A stretch of DNA of 64,000 nt, from positions 1 to 64,000 of the forward strand of contig NZ_JAJAQI010000014.1 in the NCBI RefSeq assembly GCF_020523605.1, written 5' to 3'. Positions 52,204 to 61,751 of this stretch are shown here, one piece after another; the first letter of the stretch is position 1; the number at the start of each line of letters is the position of its first letter. The DNA is from Roseicella aerolata (GTDB lineage: Bacteria > Pseudomonadota > Alphaproteobacteria > Acetobacterales > Acetobacteraceae). The notes below the pieces were generated by a model. The model saw only the letters and a list, made by a program, of their open reading frames with translations, had not been told where the DNA came from and made no database searches. A program made the translations under genes and the position numbers.

Positions 52204-52222
52204 TCATGGGACGATCCCATGA
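52204..52222. promoter_or_regulatory. Palindrome upstream of the cadherin-like gene
   Basis: TCATGGGA-CGA-TCCCATGA has perfect 8-bp arms and ends 14 bp before the GTG start at 52189, just upstream of the ribosome-binding site. It may be an operator or a 5'-leader hairpin. Confidence 0.45.
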
Positions 52223-52442
52223 AACGAGACATTCGGTGAAAATACGGCAAATCCGGAGACGGCGTCGCCACGCGTGCGATACGTCCCGGCCGGCGATCAG
52301 GGCCGGGGGGCGGATGGCCGAAGGATGCGGAGGGACCGGCCTGGGCGGGCCGCAATGTCGGGTCTGGGCAGTCCGGCGGCCATTTGCTGCCGGATGGGCA
52401 GTCCGGCCCGGCGGGCGGTCACCCCGCGCCGGGCCGCGGGAG

Positions 52443-53174
52443 TCAGGCCACCAGCCGCGCCGCCATGGCCAGCAGCACCACGCCGTTCAGCGCGAAGAGC
52501 GCCCCGCCCGCCAGGCGAAGCGCCGGCCCCTGCCGCCGCCCGAACAGCCGGCCGAGCAGCGCGACGCCGGTCAGCGCCGGTACCGTCCCCGCGACGAAAG
52601 CCATCATCGCCAGCGCCCCGGCCAGGGCGCTGCCGGAAGCCGCCGCCGCCGCCAGCGCGCCGTAGAGCAGCCCGCAGGGCAGGGCCGAGAGCAGCAGGCC
52701 GAGCAGCACGCCCCGCCAGCCGGTGGGCGCCGCCAGCAGCGCGCCGATCCGCCGCTCGACCACGGCCGGCAGCTTCGGCGTCACCCGGCCGAGCCGCGGC
52801 AACACCGCCCCGAAGCGCTGGGAGGCCTGGGCCAGCATGAAGACCGCTGCCACCGCCAGCAATGCGGCCAGCAGCCAGCGCATGCCGCTGGCAAGCGTGA
52901 CCAGACCGGCCGCGCCGCCGGCGAGGGCGCCAAGCGCGCCATAGCCCAGCATACGCCCGGCCTGATAGGGCAGCAGCGCCGCCCCGGCGAGCCGCTGCAG
53001 CCGCCCGCCGCCGGCGCCGATGCCGGTTGCCGCCTGGGCCAGCACGAAGGGCGCGCACATGGTGGAGCAATGGGTGACGCCGCCCGCCAGCCCGGCCAGG
53101 AACAGCGCCCCCATCAGGGCCGCCAGGCCGCCGGGGCCGAGAGCAGCGAGATCATGCAGGCAATCGGCAAGCAT
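52443..53174 (-). CDS. TauE/SafE-like membrane protein (COG2836 type)
   Basis: This 243-aa inner-membrane protein has about six helices and the COG2836 motifs HCSTMCAPF (Cys36 and Cys40) and SALPCGLLYGAL. The family is loosely called sulfite exporter-like, but members with HCxxMC are often encoded near cco genes and may handle copper or thiol redox for oxidase assembly. Here it lies about 2.5 kb beyond ccoN, separated by two genes, so a link to the oxidase is plausible but unproven. Confidence 0.85.
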   Translation of the reverse strand: MLADCLHDLAALGPGGLAALMGALFLAGLAGGVTHCSTMCAPFVLAQAATGIGAGGGRLQRLAGAALLPYQAGRMLGYGALGALAGGAAGLVTLASGMRWLLAALLAVAAVFMLAQASQRFGAVLPRLGRVTPKLPAVVERRIGALLAAPTGWRGVLLGLLLSALPCGLLYGALAAAAASGSALAGALAMMAFVAGTVPALTGVALLGRLFGRRQGPALRLAGGALFALNGVVLLAMAARLVA

Positions 53175-53343
53175 CCAATATCCTTAACCCCCTGCGCGCA
53201 CCCTGGCCTTGCGCCGGCTCAACCTGGCGGGCGCGGAGGGACCGGAGTTCCGGCAAGGATTGGCGCTCCAGCGCCCTCCCTCCGGATAGACGAGGCCGGT
53301 CAAGCCGCCCCTTCCCGGACGCCGGAGGGTCCGGAATGGCGGC

Positions 53344-53955
53344 CTAGGCGCCGCGCGCCACCGCCGGCAGGCCATGCAGGATGAGCCGCACGGCAAAGCG
53401 CGCGGCGCCGTCCGGATCGGGCGGCGCACGCCGCAGCATCTGCTCCCCCACATGGCGGGCGATGCCGATGGCGCCGGCCGTCAGATAGGCCGTGTCGGCC
53501 TGCGGGGCCAGCTGGTCGCCCAGGATGCGGGTGAGCGACTCGCGCACCTCCTCGAACACCGCGCGCTGCGCCGGCGTGGCATCGACCCGTACCTGCGGCA
53601 GGCCGGCGGCCCGGCCATATTCCTCCACGAGGAAACGGAAATAGGCGCGGATCACGCCATCCAGCCAGCCCTCCAGATCCGCCGCCCGGTCGCGCTCCGC
53701 CCGCAGGATCGGCCGCAGCCGCTCCGCCGCATCGGCGGCGAGCGCCCGGGCGATCGCCTCCTTCGAGCGGAAGTAATTGTAGAAGGTGCCGGAAGCGAGG
53801 TCGGTCCGCCGGATGATGTCGCGCACGCTCGCCGCCTCATAGCCCAGCTCGGCGAAGACCTGGCGCGCCGCGGCAAGGATCGCCTCCTGGTTGCGCGCCT
53901 TGGTCCGCGCGCGCCGCCCGGCCTCGGCAATGGCGATGTCGGTGACGCTGGACAT
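53344..53955 (-). CDS. TetR-family regulator
   Basis: This 203-aa regulator has a TetR helix-turn-helix at residues 22-68 (ILAAARQVFAELGYEAASV; DLASGTFYNYFRSKEAIA). The C-terminal ligand-binding half is helical and not assignable. It is divergent from the molybdoenzyme gene at 54057 with a 101-bp gap, which suggests it may regulate that gene or itself. Confidence 0.94.
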   Translation of the reverse strand: MSSVTDIAIAEAGRRARTKARNQEAILAAARQVFAELGYEAASVRDIIRRTDLASGTFYNYFRSKEAIARALAADAAERLRPILRAERDRAADLEGWLDGVIRAYFRFLVEEYGRAAGLPQVRVDATPAQRAVFEEVRESLTRILGDQLAPQADTAYLTAGAIGIARHVGEQMLRRAPPDPDGAARFAVRLILHGLPAVARGA

Positions 53956-54056
53956 GCGCCAAGGGAAAACCCTGCGGCGCAGCGGGGCAAGGGGCTTCGG
54001 CAGCCGCCACCTCCTCCGCTAGCATCCCCGGCAAGCCAGGCGGGAGGGAATGCGGC

Positions 54057-56386
54057 ATGACGGGGACCGGGCTTGCGGCCCAGGGCATCGGCGCGCCGGT
54101 GCGGCGGGTGGAGGATCTGCGCTTCCTGCGCGGCGCCGGACGCTTCGTGGACGACATCGCGGCGCCGGGCGCCTGGCACCTGCATCTGGTGCGCTCACCC
54201 CATGCCGCGGCGCGCATCCTGTCCATCGACATTTCGGCGGCGCGCGCCATGCCGGGCGTAAGGCTGGTGCTGACGGCCGCCGATCTCGACATCCCCGCCC
54301 GCCTGCGCTGCGTCACGCCGCGGCACCGGCGCGGCGGCGGGCCGCTGGTGCAGCCACCCTGGCGCGTGCTGCCCGCCGATGCGGTGCGCCATGTCGGCGA
54401 CCCCGTGGCGGCGGTGGTGGCGGAGACGCCGGCCGCGGCGCAGGATGCCGCCGAACGCATCCAGGTGGCCTACGGGCCGCTGCCCTGCGTCACCGACCTG
54501 GCCGAGGCCGCGCGTCCCGGCGCGCCGGCGGTCTGGCCGGAGCAGGCGCCGGACAATGAATGCTTCCTCTTCCGCCTGGGCGATGTCGCCGCGGTCGAGG
54601 CGGCCTTCGCCCGCGCCGCGCAGACCGTCTCGCTGGACTACCGGATCAGCCGCGTCTCGGCCAATCCGCTGGAGCCGCGCAATGCGCTGGCGGCGCATGA
54701 CCCGATCGAGGATCGCTACACCCTCTGGACCGGCACGCAATTGCCGCATGTGATGCGCAACGAGATCGCGGAGCACGCCCTCGGCGTCCCGTCCAACCGT
54801 CTCCGCATCATCTCCCCCGATGTCGGCGGCGGCTTCGGGATGAAGGAGAGCCCCTTCCCCGAGCATATCCTGTGCCTGCTGGCCGCGAAGCGCCTGGGCC
54901 GGCCTGTCCGCTGGACCGCGACGCGGACCGAGAGCTTCCTGAGTGACAGCCATGCGCGCGACAACCTCTCGACGGCGGAGCTGGCGCTCTCGGCCGAGGG
55001 CGAGTTCCTCGCGCTGCGCGTACGCACGCTGGCGAATATGGGCGCCTATCTCGCCTGGCAGGGCCCGGTCTCCTCCACCAACAATGTCGGCGGGCTCGCC
55101 GGCGTCTATCGCACGCCGCATATCTGCACGGAAGTGATCGGCCTCTTCACCCATACCCAGCCGACCGCTCCCTATCGCGGCGCCGGACGGCCGGAGGCGA
55201 TCCATGCCATGGAGCGGCTGGCGGACCTGGCCGCCGACCGGCTCGGCCTGGATCGCGTCGAGATCCGCCGGCGCAACATGATCCGGCCGGAGGAGATGCC
55301 CTTCCGCACCGGGCTCGACTACACCTATGACAGTGGCGACTTCCCGCGGAACCTCGATTTGGCGCTGGAGGCGGCGGGCTGGGCCGGCTTCCCCGCGCGC
55401 CGCGCGGAATCCGGGGCGCGCGGGATGCTGCGCGGCATCGGCATCGCCAATGCGATCGAGAGCGCGGGCGGGCCGCATCGCAAGCCGCTGGAGGAAGGCG
55501 CCGAGATCCGCTTGGCGGCAGCGCCACGCTGCTGCTCGGCAGCCACAACCATGGCCAGGGGCATGAGACGGCGTTCCGCCAGATCATCGCCTCCCGCCTC
55601 GGCCTGCCGCCGGAGCGGGTGCGGATCCAGTTCGGCGATACGGATGTGGTGGCGCATGGCCGTGGCACCATCGGCTCGCGCTCCATGATGGCGGCCGGCG
55701 GCGCGCTGGTGGGCGCGGCGGAGAAGGTGATCGCCCGCGGCCGGCAGATCGCCGCGCATCTGCTGGAGGCCGCCGAGGCGGATGTCGAATTCGATGGCGG
55801 CCTGTTCCGCGTTGCCGGCACGGATCGCGGCCTATCCATCGAGGAGGTGGCGCGGCAGAGCTATGTTCCCGGAGCCTTGCCGGATGGGGCCGAACTCGGC
55901 CTCGGCGCCGCGCTGGTGACACGGCCGGGCGATGCGACCTTCCCGAATGGCTGCCACATCGCGGAGGTGGAGGTCGATCCGGAAACGGGCGAGACGCGGC
56001 TGCTGGCCTATACGGTGGTGGACGATGTCGGCACGGTGATCAACCCGCTGCTGGTGAAGGGCCAGATCCATGGCGGCGTGGCGCAGGGCTTCGGCCAGGT
56101 CTTCGGCGAGGCCATCCTGTACCGCGATGGTCAGCTGCTGACCGCGAGCTTCCAGGACTACCCGATGCCACGGGCGGCCGATCTCTGCGCCATGCTGGTG
56201 CAGAGCAATCCGGTGCCGACGAAGACCAACCCGCTCGGCGTGAAGGGGGCGGGCGAGGCCGGCACGGTCGGCGCCCTGCCGGCGCTGGTGAATGCGGTGG
56301 TGGATGCGCTCCGGCCGCTCGGCATCACGCATCTGGAGATGCCGCTGACGCCAGAGCGGGTCTGGCGCGCGATCCGCGGGCGCTGA
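54057..56386 (+). pseudogene. Xanthine-dehydrogenase-family molybdenum subunit, frameshifted
   Basis: This would be a 776-aa molybdopterin-binding large subunit of the xanthine/CO dehydrogenase family. It has the N-terminal GAPVRRVEDLRFLRGAGRFVDD region, the substrate-side FGMKESPFPEH, APYRGAGRPEAIHAMERL, GSHNHGQGHETAFRQI and the catalytic-Glu motif GVKGAGEAGTVG. The reading frame changes near 55512-55514 (AEIR then GGSATLLLGS), where one base is missing. Without that change the frame would be open throughout, so this is one gene with a single-base deletion, or a sequencing error. No FAD or 2Fe-2S subunit gene lies beside it, which is unusual. As read, the first half ends at 55688. Confidence 0.85.
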
Positions 56387-56489
56387 CTGAAACCAACCCG
56401 CATGAAGGCTGGCGCATTCATGCAGCCTCGGTCGCCGGCGCCGCTCTGCGGCTTGGCTACGCGCCACCTGGCGCGGCGCCCCCGATGCG

Positions 56490-56518
56490 CATGGAAGACG
56501 CCTCCGGCGTCTTCCATG
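56490..56518. terminator. Hairpin between convergent genes
   Basis: CATGGAAGACGCC and its exact complement surround TCC (13-bp stem, 3-nt loop). It lies in the 266-bp gap between the molybdoenzyme gene and the converging amidohydrolase gene and may terminate both. Confidence 0.6.
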
Positions 56519-56652
56519 GGGGCCGGCCGTCCGGGCGCTCAGCCGCCTGTGGCGGCTGCAGGTCAGGATTTGCGTCGGCGGAAATCACCCCGGTCCGGGC
56601 CGGATTCCGGCCTGGCGGATGAGGTCCGGGGAAGGCAGGGCCTTCCCCGTGG

Positions 56653-58359
56653 TCAGCCCTGTGCCCCGCGCACCAGCCGCCCGGGCAGCGCGCCGGTGGC
56701 CTCGCCCTCCCGGTAGGTCACTGCGCCATTGACCACGGTGGCCACATAGCCATCCGCCTTCTGCACCAGCCGCTTGCCGCCGGCCGGCAGGTCGTAGCGC
56801 ATGACCGGCACCTTCACCTGCAGCCGGTCGTAGTCGATGACATTCAGGTCCGCCTTCTTCCCCGCCGCCACCAGGCCGCGATCCGCCAGGCCGAGCGCCA
56901 GGGCATTGTCCCACGTCAGCCGCTTCACCGCGAATTCCAGCGGCAGCTTCGGGCCGCGCGTGCGGTCGCGGGTCCAGTAGGACAGCATATGGGTGGTGGA
57001 GGAGGCATCGCAGATGATGCCGACATGCGCGCCGCCATCGCCGAGGCCCATCAGGGTCTGCGGATGCTCCACCATGGTGCGCACCGCCTCCAGGTCGCGG
57101 TCGGCATAGTTGATGATGGGACGGTTGAGGATGGCCTTGCCCTCCTGCTCCATCATCCACTCCCAGGCCAGTTCCGCCGGGTCCATGCCGCGCTGCGCCG
57201 CGATGGCGCCGAGGCTGGTCTCCGGCCGCGGCTCGTAATCCGGCGGGTCGCCCAGCTTGAAGATCATGTCCCAGGTGTTCAGGCGGGCCCGCAGCATCGG
57301 GTCGGGCGTCTCCTCCGCCAGCAGCGCCGATTTCAGCGCCGGGTCGCGCAGCGCCTGCATCCTCTGCGCGAAGGGCAGATGCGCGATCTTCTGCCAGGAC
57401 GGCTTCGCCACGAAGGGATGCTGCGACAGCTCGAAGCCGAACATCAGCCCGACCGGCCGCGCCATCACCTGGCCGGTCATCCGGGCGCCCGCGCGGTTCG
57501 CCGCCTCGATCTTCTCCAGCAGGAATTTCCACAGCCAGGGCCGGCTCTCCCGCTGCAGCAGGGAGAAGGTCATCGGCCGGCCGGAGGCGGCGCAGATGCG
57601 CTGCAGCCGGTCGAACTCATCCTCCGGCTCATCGAAGTCGGAGATGACCTGCAGCCAGGAGGCGCCGGCCTCCCCGACCGCGCGGCCGATCGCCTCCAGC
57701 TCCGCCTCGGGCGTGCCGAGCGTCGGCGTGTGCTTGCCGTCGAGCGTCCGGTGCGCGATGGCGCGGGAGGTGGAGAAGCCGAGCGCGCCGGCCCGGATGC
57801 CCTCGGCGGCCAGGCGGGCCATCTCGGCGACCTCGGCCTCGGTCGCCTCGGCATGCGCCTCGGCGCGCTCGCCCATCACATGGATGCGTAAGGGGGCGTG
57901 CGTCACCTGCGCCGCGATGTCCATGTCCCAGCGCCGGGCGCCGAGGACGTCCATGAATTCCGGGAAGCTCTGCCAATTCCAGGGCAGCCCTTCCGTCAGC
58001 ACCACTTCGGGCAGGTCCTCGACGCCCTCCATCAACTTGACCAGCGCGTCGCGCCGCTCCGGCCGGCAGGGGGCGAAGCCGACACCGCAATTGCCGATCA
58101 GCGCCGTGGTGACGCCGTTGTAGGAGGAACTGTCGATCCGGCTGCTCCAGGTGGCCTGGGCGTCGTAATGGGTGTGGATATCGACGAAGCCGGGGGTGAC
58201 GATCTTCCCCCTGGCGTCGATCTCCTCCGCCCCGCGTCCGGCGACCTGCCCGACCTGCACGATCCTGCCGCCGGCGATCGCCACATCGGCCTCGAAGGGC
58301 TTGGCCCCGCTGCCATCCACCACGGTCCCGCCGCGGATCACCAGGTCCAGATCGGCCAT
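56653..58359 (-). CDS. N-acyl-D-amino-acid deacylase family amidohydrolase
   Basis: This 568-aa metal-dependent hydrolase of the D-aminoacylase family has the metal motif GFVDIHTHYDAQATW near residue 55, GNCGVGFAPC (Cys ligand region) near residue 88, MGLGDGGAHVGIICDAS, and the beta-sandwich parts DLVIRGGTVVDGSG and ADLNVIDYDRL at the ends. Substrates in the family include N-acyl-D-amino acids and N-acyl-D-glutamate. I start at 58359 (MADLDLVIRGG). It is divergent from the acyl-CoA dehydrogenase gene. Confidence 0.92.
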   Translation of the reverse strand: MADLDLVIRGGTVVDGSGAKPFEADVAIAGGRIVQVGQVAGRGAEEIDARGKIVTPGFVDIHTHYDAQATWSSRIDSSSYNGVTTALIGNCGVGFAPCRPERRDALVKLMEGVEDLPEVVLTEGLPWNWQSFPEFMDVLGARRWDMDIAAQVTHAPLRIHVMGERAEAHAEATEAEVAEMARLAAEGIRAGALGFSTSRAIAHRTLDGKHTPTLGTPEAELEAIGRAVGEAGASWLQVISDFDEPEDEFDRLQRICAASGRPMTFSLLQRESRPWLWKFLLEKIEAANRAGARMTGQVMARPVGLMFGFELSQHPFVAKPSWQKIAHLPFAQRMQALRDPALKSALLAEETPDPMLRARLNTWDMIFKLGDPPDYEPRPETSLGAIAAQRGMDPAELAWEWMMEQEGKAILNRPIINYADRDLEAVRTMVEHPQTLMGLGDGGAHVGIICDASSTTHMLSYWTRDRTRGPKLPLEFAVKRLTWDNALALGLADRGLVAAGKKADLNVIDYDRLQVKVPVMRYDLPAGGKRLVQKADGYVATVVNGAVTYREGEATGALPGRLVRGAQG

Positions 58360-58501
58360 GGAACGTCTCCCTCGTCTTTGCCGGCAGCATGGACAGGGGA
58401 CCGGCCCTGTCAACCATCATGGCCACCGGAGGGGGGCTTCGCGCCCGCCGCCGCCCGGGTCTAATCTTCCCGCCAATTCCGAAGGGTTGGGGAAACGGGC
58501 C

Positions 58502-59686
58502 ATGGACGGCTTCGATATCGGCGGCATTCCGGGACTGGCCGAGGAGCACCGGATGGTGCGCGACCTCGTGGTCAAATTCGTCGAGAAGGACCTGATGCCG
58601 CTGGAGCCGGCGGTGCTGAAGCGGGAGGCCGAGGGCCAGCGCTACGGCCTGACGCCGGAGGAAGAGGCGCCGCTGCTCGCCAAATGCAAGGAGCTCGGCC
58701 TCTGGGGCCTCGACGTGCCGGAGGAGTTCGGCGGCGCCGACCTGCCGCTCGCCGCCCTGATGGCGGTGGAGGAGGAGATGGGCCGCACCGTCACCCCCTT
58801 CCTCTTCCCGCCGGACAGCCCGAACCTGCACATGCTGAAGGCGGTGGCCAACGAGGAGCAGCGGCGGAAATACCTCGACCCCTATGCGCGGGGGGAGGCG
58901 CGGTCCTGCATCGCCATCTCCGAGCCCGGGGCGGGCGGAGACCCGGCCGGCATGACCACCCGCGCGGTGCAGGATGGCGACGACTGGGTCATCAACGGCC
59001 GCAAGATCTGGGTCAGCGGGGTCCCCCGCGCCGATTTCATCATCCTCATGGCCCGCACCGGCGAGGGCAAGCGGCAGGAGGGGGTGACCGCCTTCATCAT
59101 CGAGCGCGGCACGCCCGGCTTCATCATCGAGCGCGAGATCCCGATGATCGGCGGCCGCCGGACCTACGAGCTGGTCTTCGAGGATTGCCGGGTGCCGAAG
59201 AGCCAGGTGCTGGGCGAGCTGGGCCGGGGCTATGCGCCGATGCAGCTCCGGCTGAATGTCCGCCGGCTGCAGATGGGCGCGCGCTGCACCGGCATGGCCC
59301 GCCGGGCGCTGGAGATGCTCTGCGAGCAGGCGAAGAACCGCGTGACATTCGGCGTCAAGCTCTCCGACCGCCAGGCGATCCAGTGGTGGATCGCCGAGGC
59401 GGCGACGAAGATCCATGCCTGCCGCCTGATGGTGCGCGACGCCGCGGCGAAGCTCGGCGCCGGCGAGGATGTCCGCAACGAGGCCTCCATGATCAAGGTC
59501 TTCGCCACCGAAATGGCGCAGGAGGTGCTGGACAACGCCATGCAGACATTCGGCGCCATGGGCATGACGAAGGAGCTGCCCTTGCAGCTCATGGCCAGCC
59601 AGGTGCGCGTGCAGCGGATCTATGAAGGGCCGAGCGAGGTGCACCGCATGGCGATCGCCAGGCGGGTGCTGAAGAACGGCATCTGA
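58502..59686 (+). CDS. Acyl-CoA dehydrogenase
   Basis: This 394-aa FAD enzyme oxidises an acyl-CoA thioester. Motifs are AISEPGAGGDPAGMTTRA (flavin-side), NGRKIWVSGVPRADF, the core NVRRLQMGARCTGMARRALE and the expected catalytic Glu375 in RIYEGPSEVHRM. It is only distantly similar to the enzyme at 35116. Substrate chain is not predictable. Start at 58502 (MDGFDIGGIP) follows GGGGAAACGGGCC. A hairpin ends the transcript. Confidence 0.92.
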   Translation: MDGFDIGGIPGLAEEHRMVRDLVVKFVEKDLMPLEPAVLKREAEGQRYGLTPEEEAPLLAKCKELGLWGLDVPEEFGGADLPLAALMAVEEEMGRTVTPFLFPPDSPNLHMLKAVANEEQRRKYLDPYARGEARSCIAISEPGAGGDPAGMTTRAVQDGDDWVINGRKIWVSGVPRADFIILMARTGEGKRQEGVTAFIIERGTPGFIIEREIPMIGGRRTYELVFEDCRVPKSQVLGELGRGYAPMQLRLNVRRLQMGARCTGMARRALEMLCEQAKNRVTFGVKLSDRQAIQWWIAEAATKIHACRLMVRDAAAKLGAGEDVRNEASMIKVFATEMAQEVLDNAMQTFGAMGMTKELPLQLMASQVRVQRIYEGPSEVHRMAIARRVLKNGI

Positions 59687-60031
59687 AGGCGGTGCGCGGG
59701 CACCACGCGCCGGTGCCCGCCGCTGGAGCGGCTTGCTTTCGCGGGGCCTCACTCCGGCCGTTCCGGCTGCCGGTTCAGGCGAGCCGGTTCCTCCGCCTGG
59801 CCGGGTCGGTCCGGTCCGGTCGGAGTTTGCTCCAGGAAACACGGGGACCGTGCCAAGGCCCGGAGCCACGGCGCCGCTCCCACCAGCCGCACCACTCCGC
59901 AGGCGCCAGCGGGGCGCCGATGGTTTGCGCAACCGGTCCACGGCCGCCCGCGCCCCGGGGCAGCGCAGCCGCCGGACCGGACACCACCCCAGCGCCCATG
60001 GCGCCACGTGACATCACGGGAGGACCCAAGA
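59687..60031. other. Intergenic region before the ThDP enzyme
   Basis: This 345-bp stretch contains the hairpin at 59696-59720 and the ribosome-binding site GGGAGGA at 60018-60024. I see no gene, operator or RNA in the rest. Confidence 0.5.
59696..59720 (+). terminator. Hairpin after the acyl-CoA dehydrogenase
   Basis: GCGGGCACC pairs perfectly with GGTGCCCGC across a 7-nt loop, 10 bp after the stop codon at 59686. Confidence 0.6.
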
Positions 60032-61711
60032 ATGGCGGACAGCGCCTACAATGTCGGCGACCTGGTGGCGGAATTCCTCTCCCGCATCGGCGTCACCACC
60101 TGCTTCGGCATCGTCTCCGTGCACAACATCCCGATGCTGGACGGCATCGGGCGGCGGAACGCCATCCGCTATGTCATGGTGCGGAACGAGATGGGCGGGG
60201 CGCATATGGCGGATGCCTATGCCCGGGTCTCCGGCCATCTCGGCGTGATGTTCTCCTCGACCGGCCCCGGCGCCGCCAATACCGTGCCCGGCCTGGTGGA
60301 GGCGCAATTCGCCGGCTCCCCGATGCTGCACATCACCGGCCAGACCGCGACCAGGTTCATCGACCGCGACATGGGCACGGTGCATGACGTACCGGGCCAG
60401 ACGGCGATGCTGGCGGCCGTCTGCAAGGCGGCCTTCCGCATCCGCTCGGCGCAGGAGGCGCTGGGGGTGCTGACCCAGGCCGCCACGCTTGCCCTGACCC
60501 CGCCGATGGGCCCGGTCAGCCTCGAGATCCCGATCGACATCCAGCGCACGCCCATCCCCCGCCCGGCCCAGCTCGACACGCTGGTCCTGCCCGTGCCGCC
60601 GCCCCTGCCGCCCTCCGAGGCCGCGCTGGACGAGGCGGCGGAGATCCTGGCGCGGGCCAGGCGGCCTATGCTCTGGCTCGGCAACGGCGCCAAATCGGCG
60701 CGGGCCGAGGCGATGGCGCTGATGGGCCTCGGCTTCGGCGCCGTCTCCTCCTGGAACGGCCGCGGGATCGTGCCGGAGGACCACCCGATGACGCTCGGGG
60801 GGCTGCACGGCAACGGCTCGCCGCGAGTGCAGGAATTCTACCGCTCCGTCGATGCCATGCTGGTGGTCGGCAGCCGGCTGCGCGGCCATGAGACCATGGA
60901 CTTCTCCCTGAAGCTGCCGGAAACGCTGGTGCATGTAGATGTCGATCCGCGCGCCAATGGCCGGACCTATGCCAATGCCGCCTTCGTCTGCGGCGATGCC
61001 GGGCTGGTGATGGCCGGGCTGGCGCGGCGGCTGCAGGGGCGCCTCCGGGTCGATCCCGGCTTCGCCGCCGACTTTGCCGAGATGAAGCGCCGCGCCGTGG
61101 CGGAGTACCGGGAGACCCTCGGCCCCTATGCCGATTTCCCGGCGGAGCTGCGCCGCGCCCTGCCGCGCGACGCGCTCTGGGTGCGCGACGTCACCATCAG
61201 CAATTCCTCCTGGGGCAACCGCATCTTCCCGGTCTATGGCCCGCGCGACGCGGTGCACCCCGTCAGCGCCGCCATCGGGCCGGGCCTGCCCATGGGCATC
61301 GGCGCCGCCCTGGCGGGAGGGGGGCGGAAGGCCATCGCCATGGTCGGGGATGGCGGCTTCGCCCTGAACCAGACCGAGCTCTGGACCGCGGTGCAGGAAC
61401 GCGCGGAGCTGGTGGTGATGGTGATGAACGACCGCGGCTACGGCGTCATCAAGCATATCCAGGGCGCGCTGCAGGATGGCCGCATGTTCTTCGGCGACCT
61501 GCAGGGGCCGGATTTCCAGAAGCTCGCCGCCGTCGCCGGCCTGCCCGGCTTCAAGGTCAGCCGGACGGAGGAGCTGGCGGAGACGGTGGCAAAGGCGGTC
61601 GCCACCCCGGGCCCCAGCCTGGTCGAGGTGGACATGACCGCGATCGGCGCCTTCCCGCCCTATGCGCCCTATAACGGCATGGGCATCTACGCGAAGCGGG
61701 CGGCGGAATAG
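60032..61711 (+). CDS. ThDP-dependent enzyme (acetolactate synthase / 2-oxoacid decarboxylase-like)
   Basis: This 559-aa enzyme belongs to the pyruvate-decarboxylase-type ThDP family. The catalytic Glu is in MVRNEMGGAHMADAYAR, the ThDP diphosphate motif is GDGGFALNQTELWTAVQ continuing to MNDRGYG, and the middle domain runs from about 185 to 330. The FAD-binding features of acetolactate synthases are not obvious. It may act on benzoylformate-, sulfopyruvate- or oxalyl-type 2-oxo acids. GGGAGGACCCAAG precedes the 60032 start. The alpha-hydroxy-acid oxidase gene 0.8 kb downstream could supply a 2-oxo acid, but the link is inference. Confidence 0.88.
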   Translation: MADSAYNVGDLVAEFLSRIGVTTCFGIVSVHNIPMLDGIGRRNAIRYVMVRNEMGGAHMADAYARVSGHLGVMFSSTGPGAANTVPGLVEAQFAGSPMLHITGQTATRFIDRDMGTVHDVPGQTAMLAAVCKAAFRIRSAQEALGVLTQAATLALTPPMGPVSLEIPIDIQRTPIPRPAQLDTLVLPVPPPLPPSEAALDEAAEILARARRPMLWLGNGAKSARAEAMALMGLGFGAVSSWNGRGIVPEDHPMTLGGLHGNGSPRVQEFYRSVDAMLVVGSRLRGHETMDFSLKLPETLVHVDVDPRANGRTYANAAFVCGDAGLVMAGLARRLQGRLRVDPGFAADFAEMKRRAVAEYRETLGPYADFPAELRRALPRDALWVRDVTISNSSWGNRIFPVYGPRDAVHPVSAAIGPGLPMGIGAALAGGGRKAIAMVGDGGFALNQTELWTAVQERAELVVMVMNDRGYGVIKHIQGALQDGRMFFGDLQGPDFQKLAAVAGLPGFKVSRTEELAETVAKAVATPGPSLVEVDMTAIGAFPPYAPYNGMGIYAKRAAE

Positions 61712-61751
61712 GCCGCAGGGCCGCCCCGGCCGGGAGCCGGGGCGCCGCCGG

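Noticed and set aside
54057-56386. Two separate molybdoenzyme genes
   Set aside because: The second frame has no proper start and continues the same domain exactly where the first leaves it; one lost base explains both.
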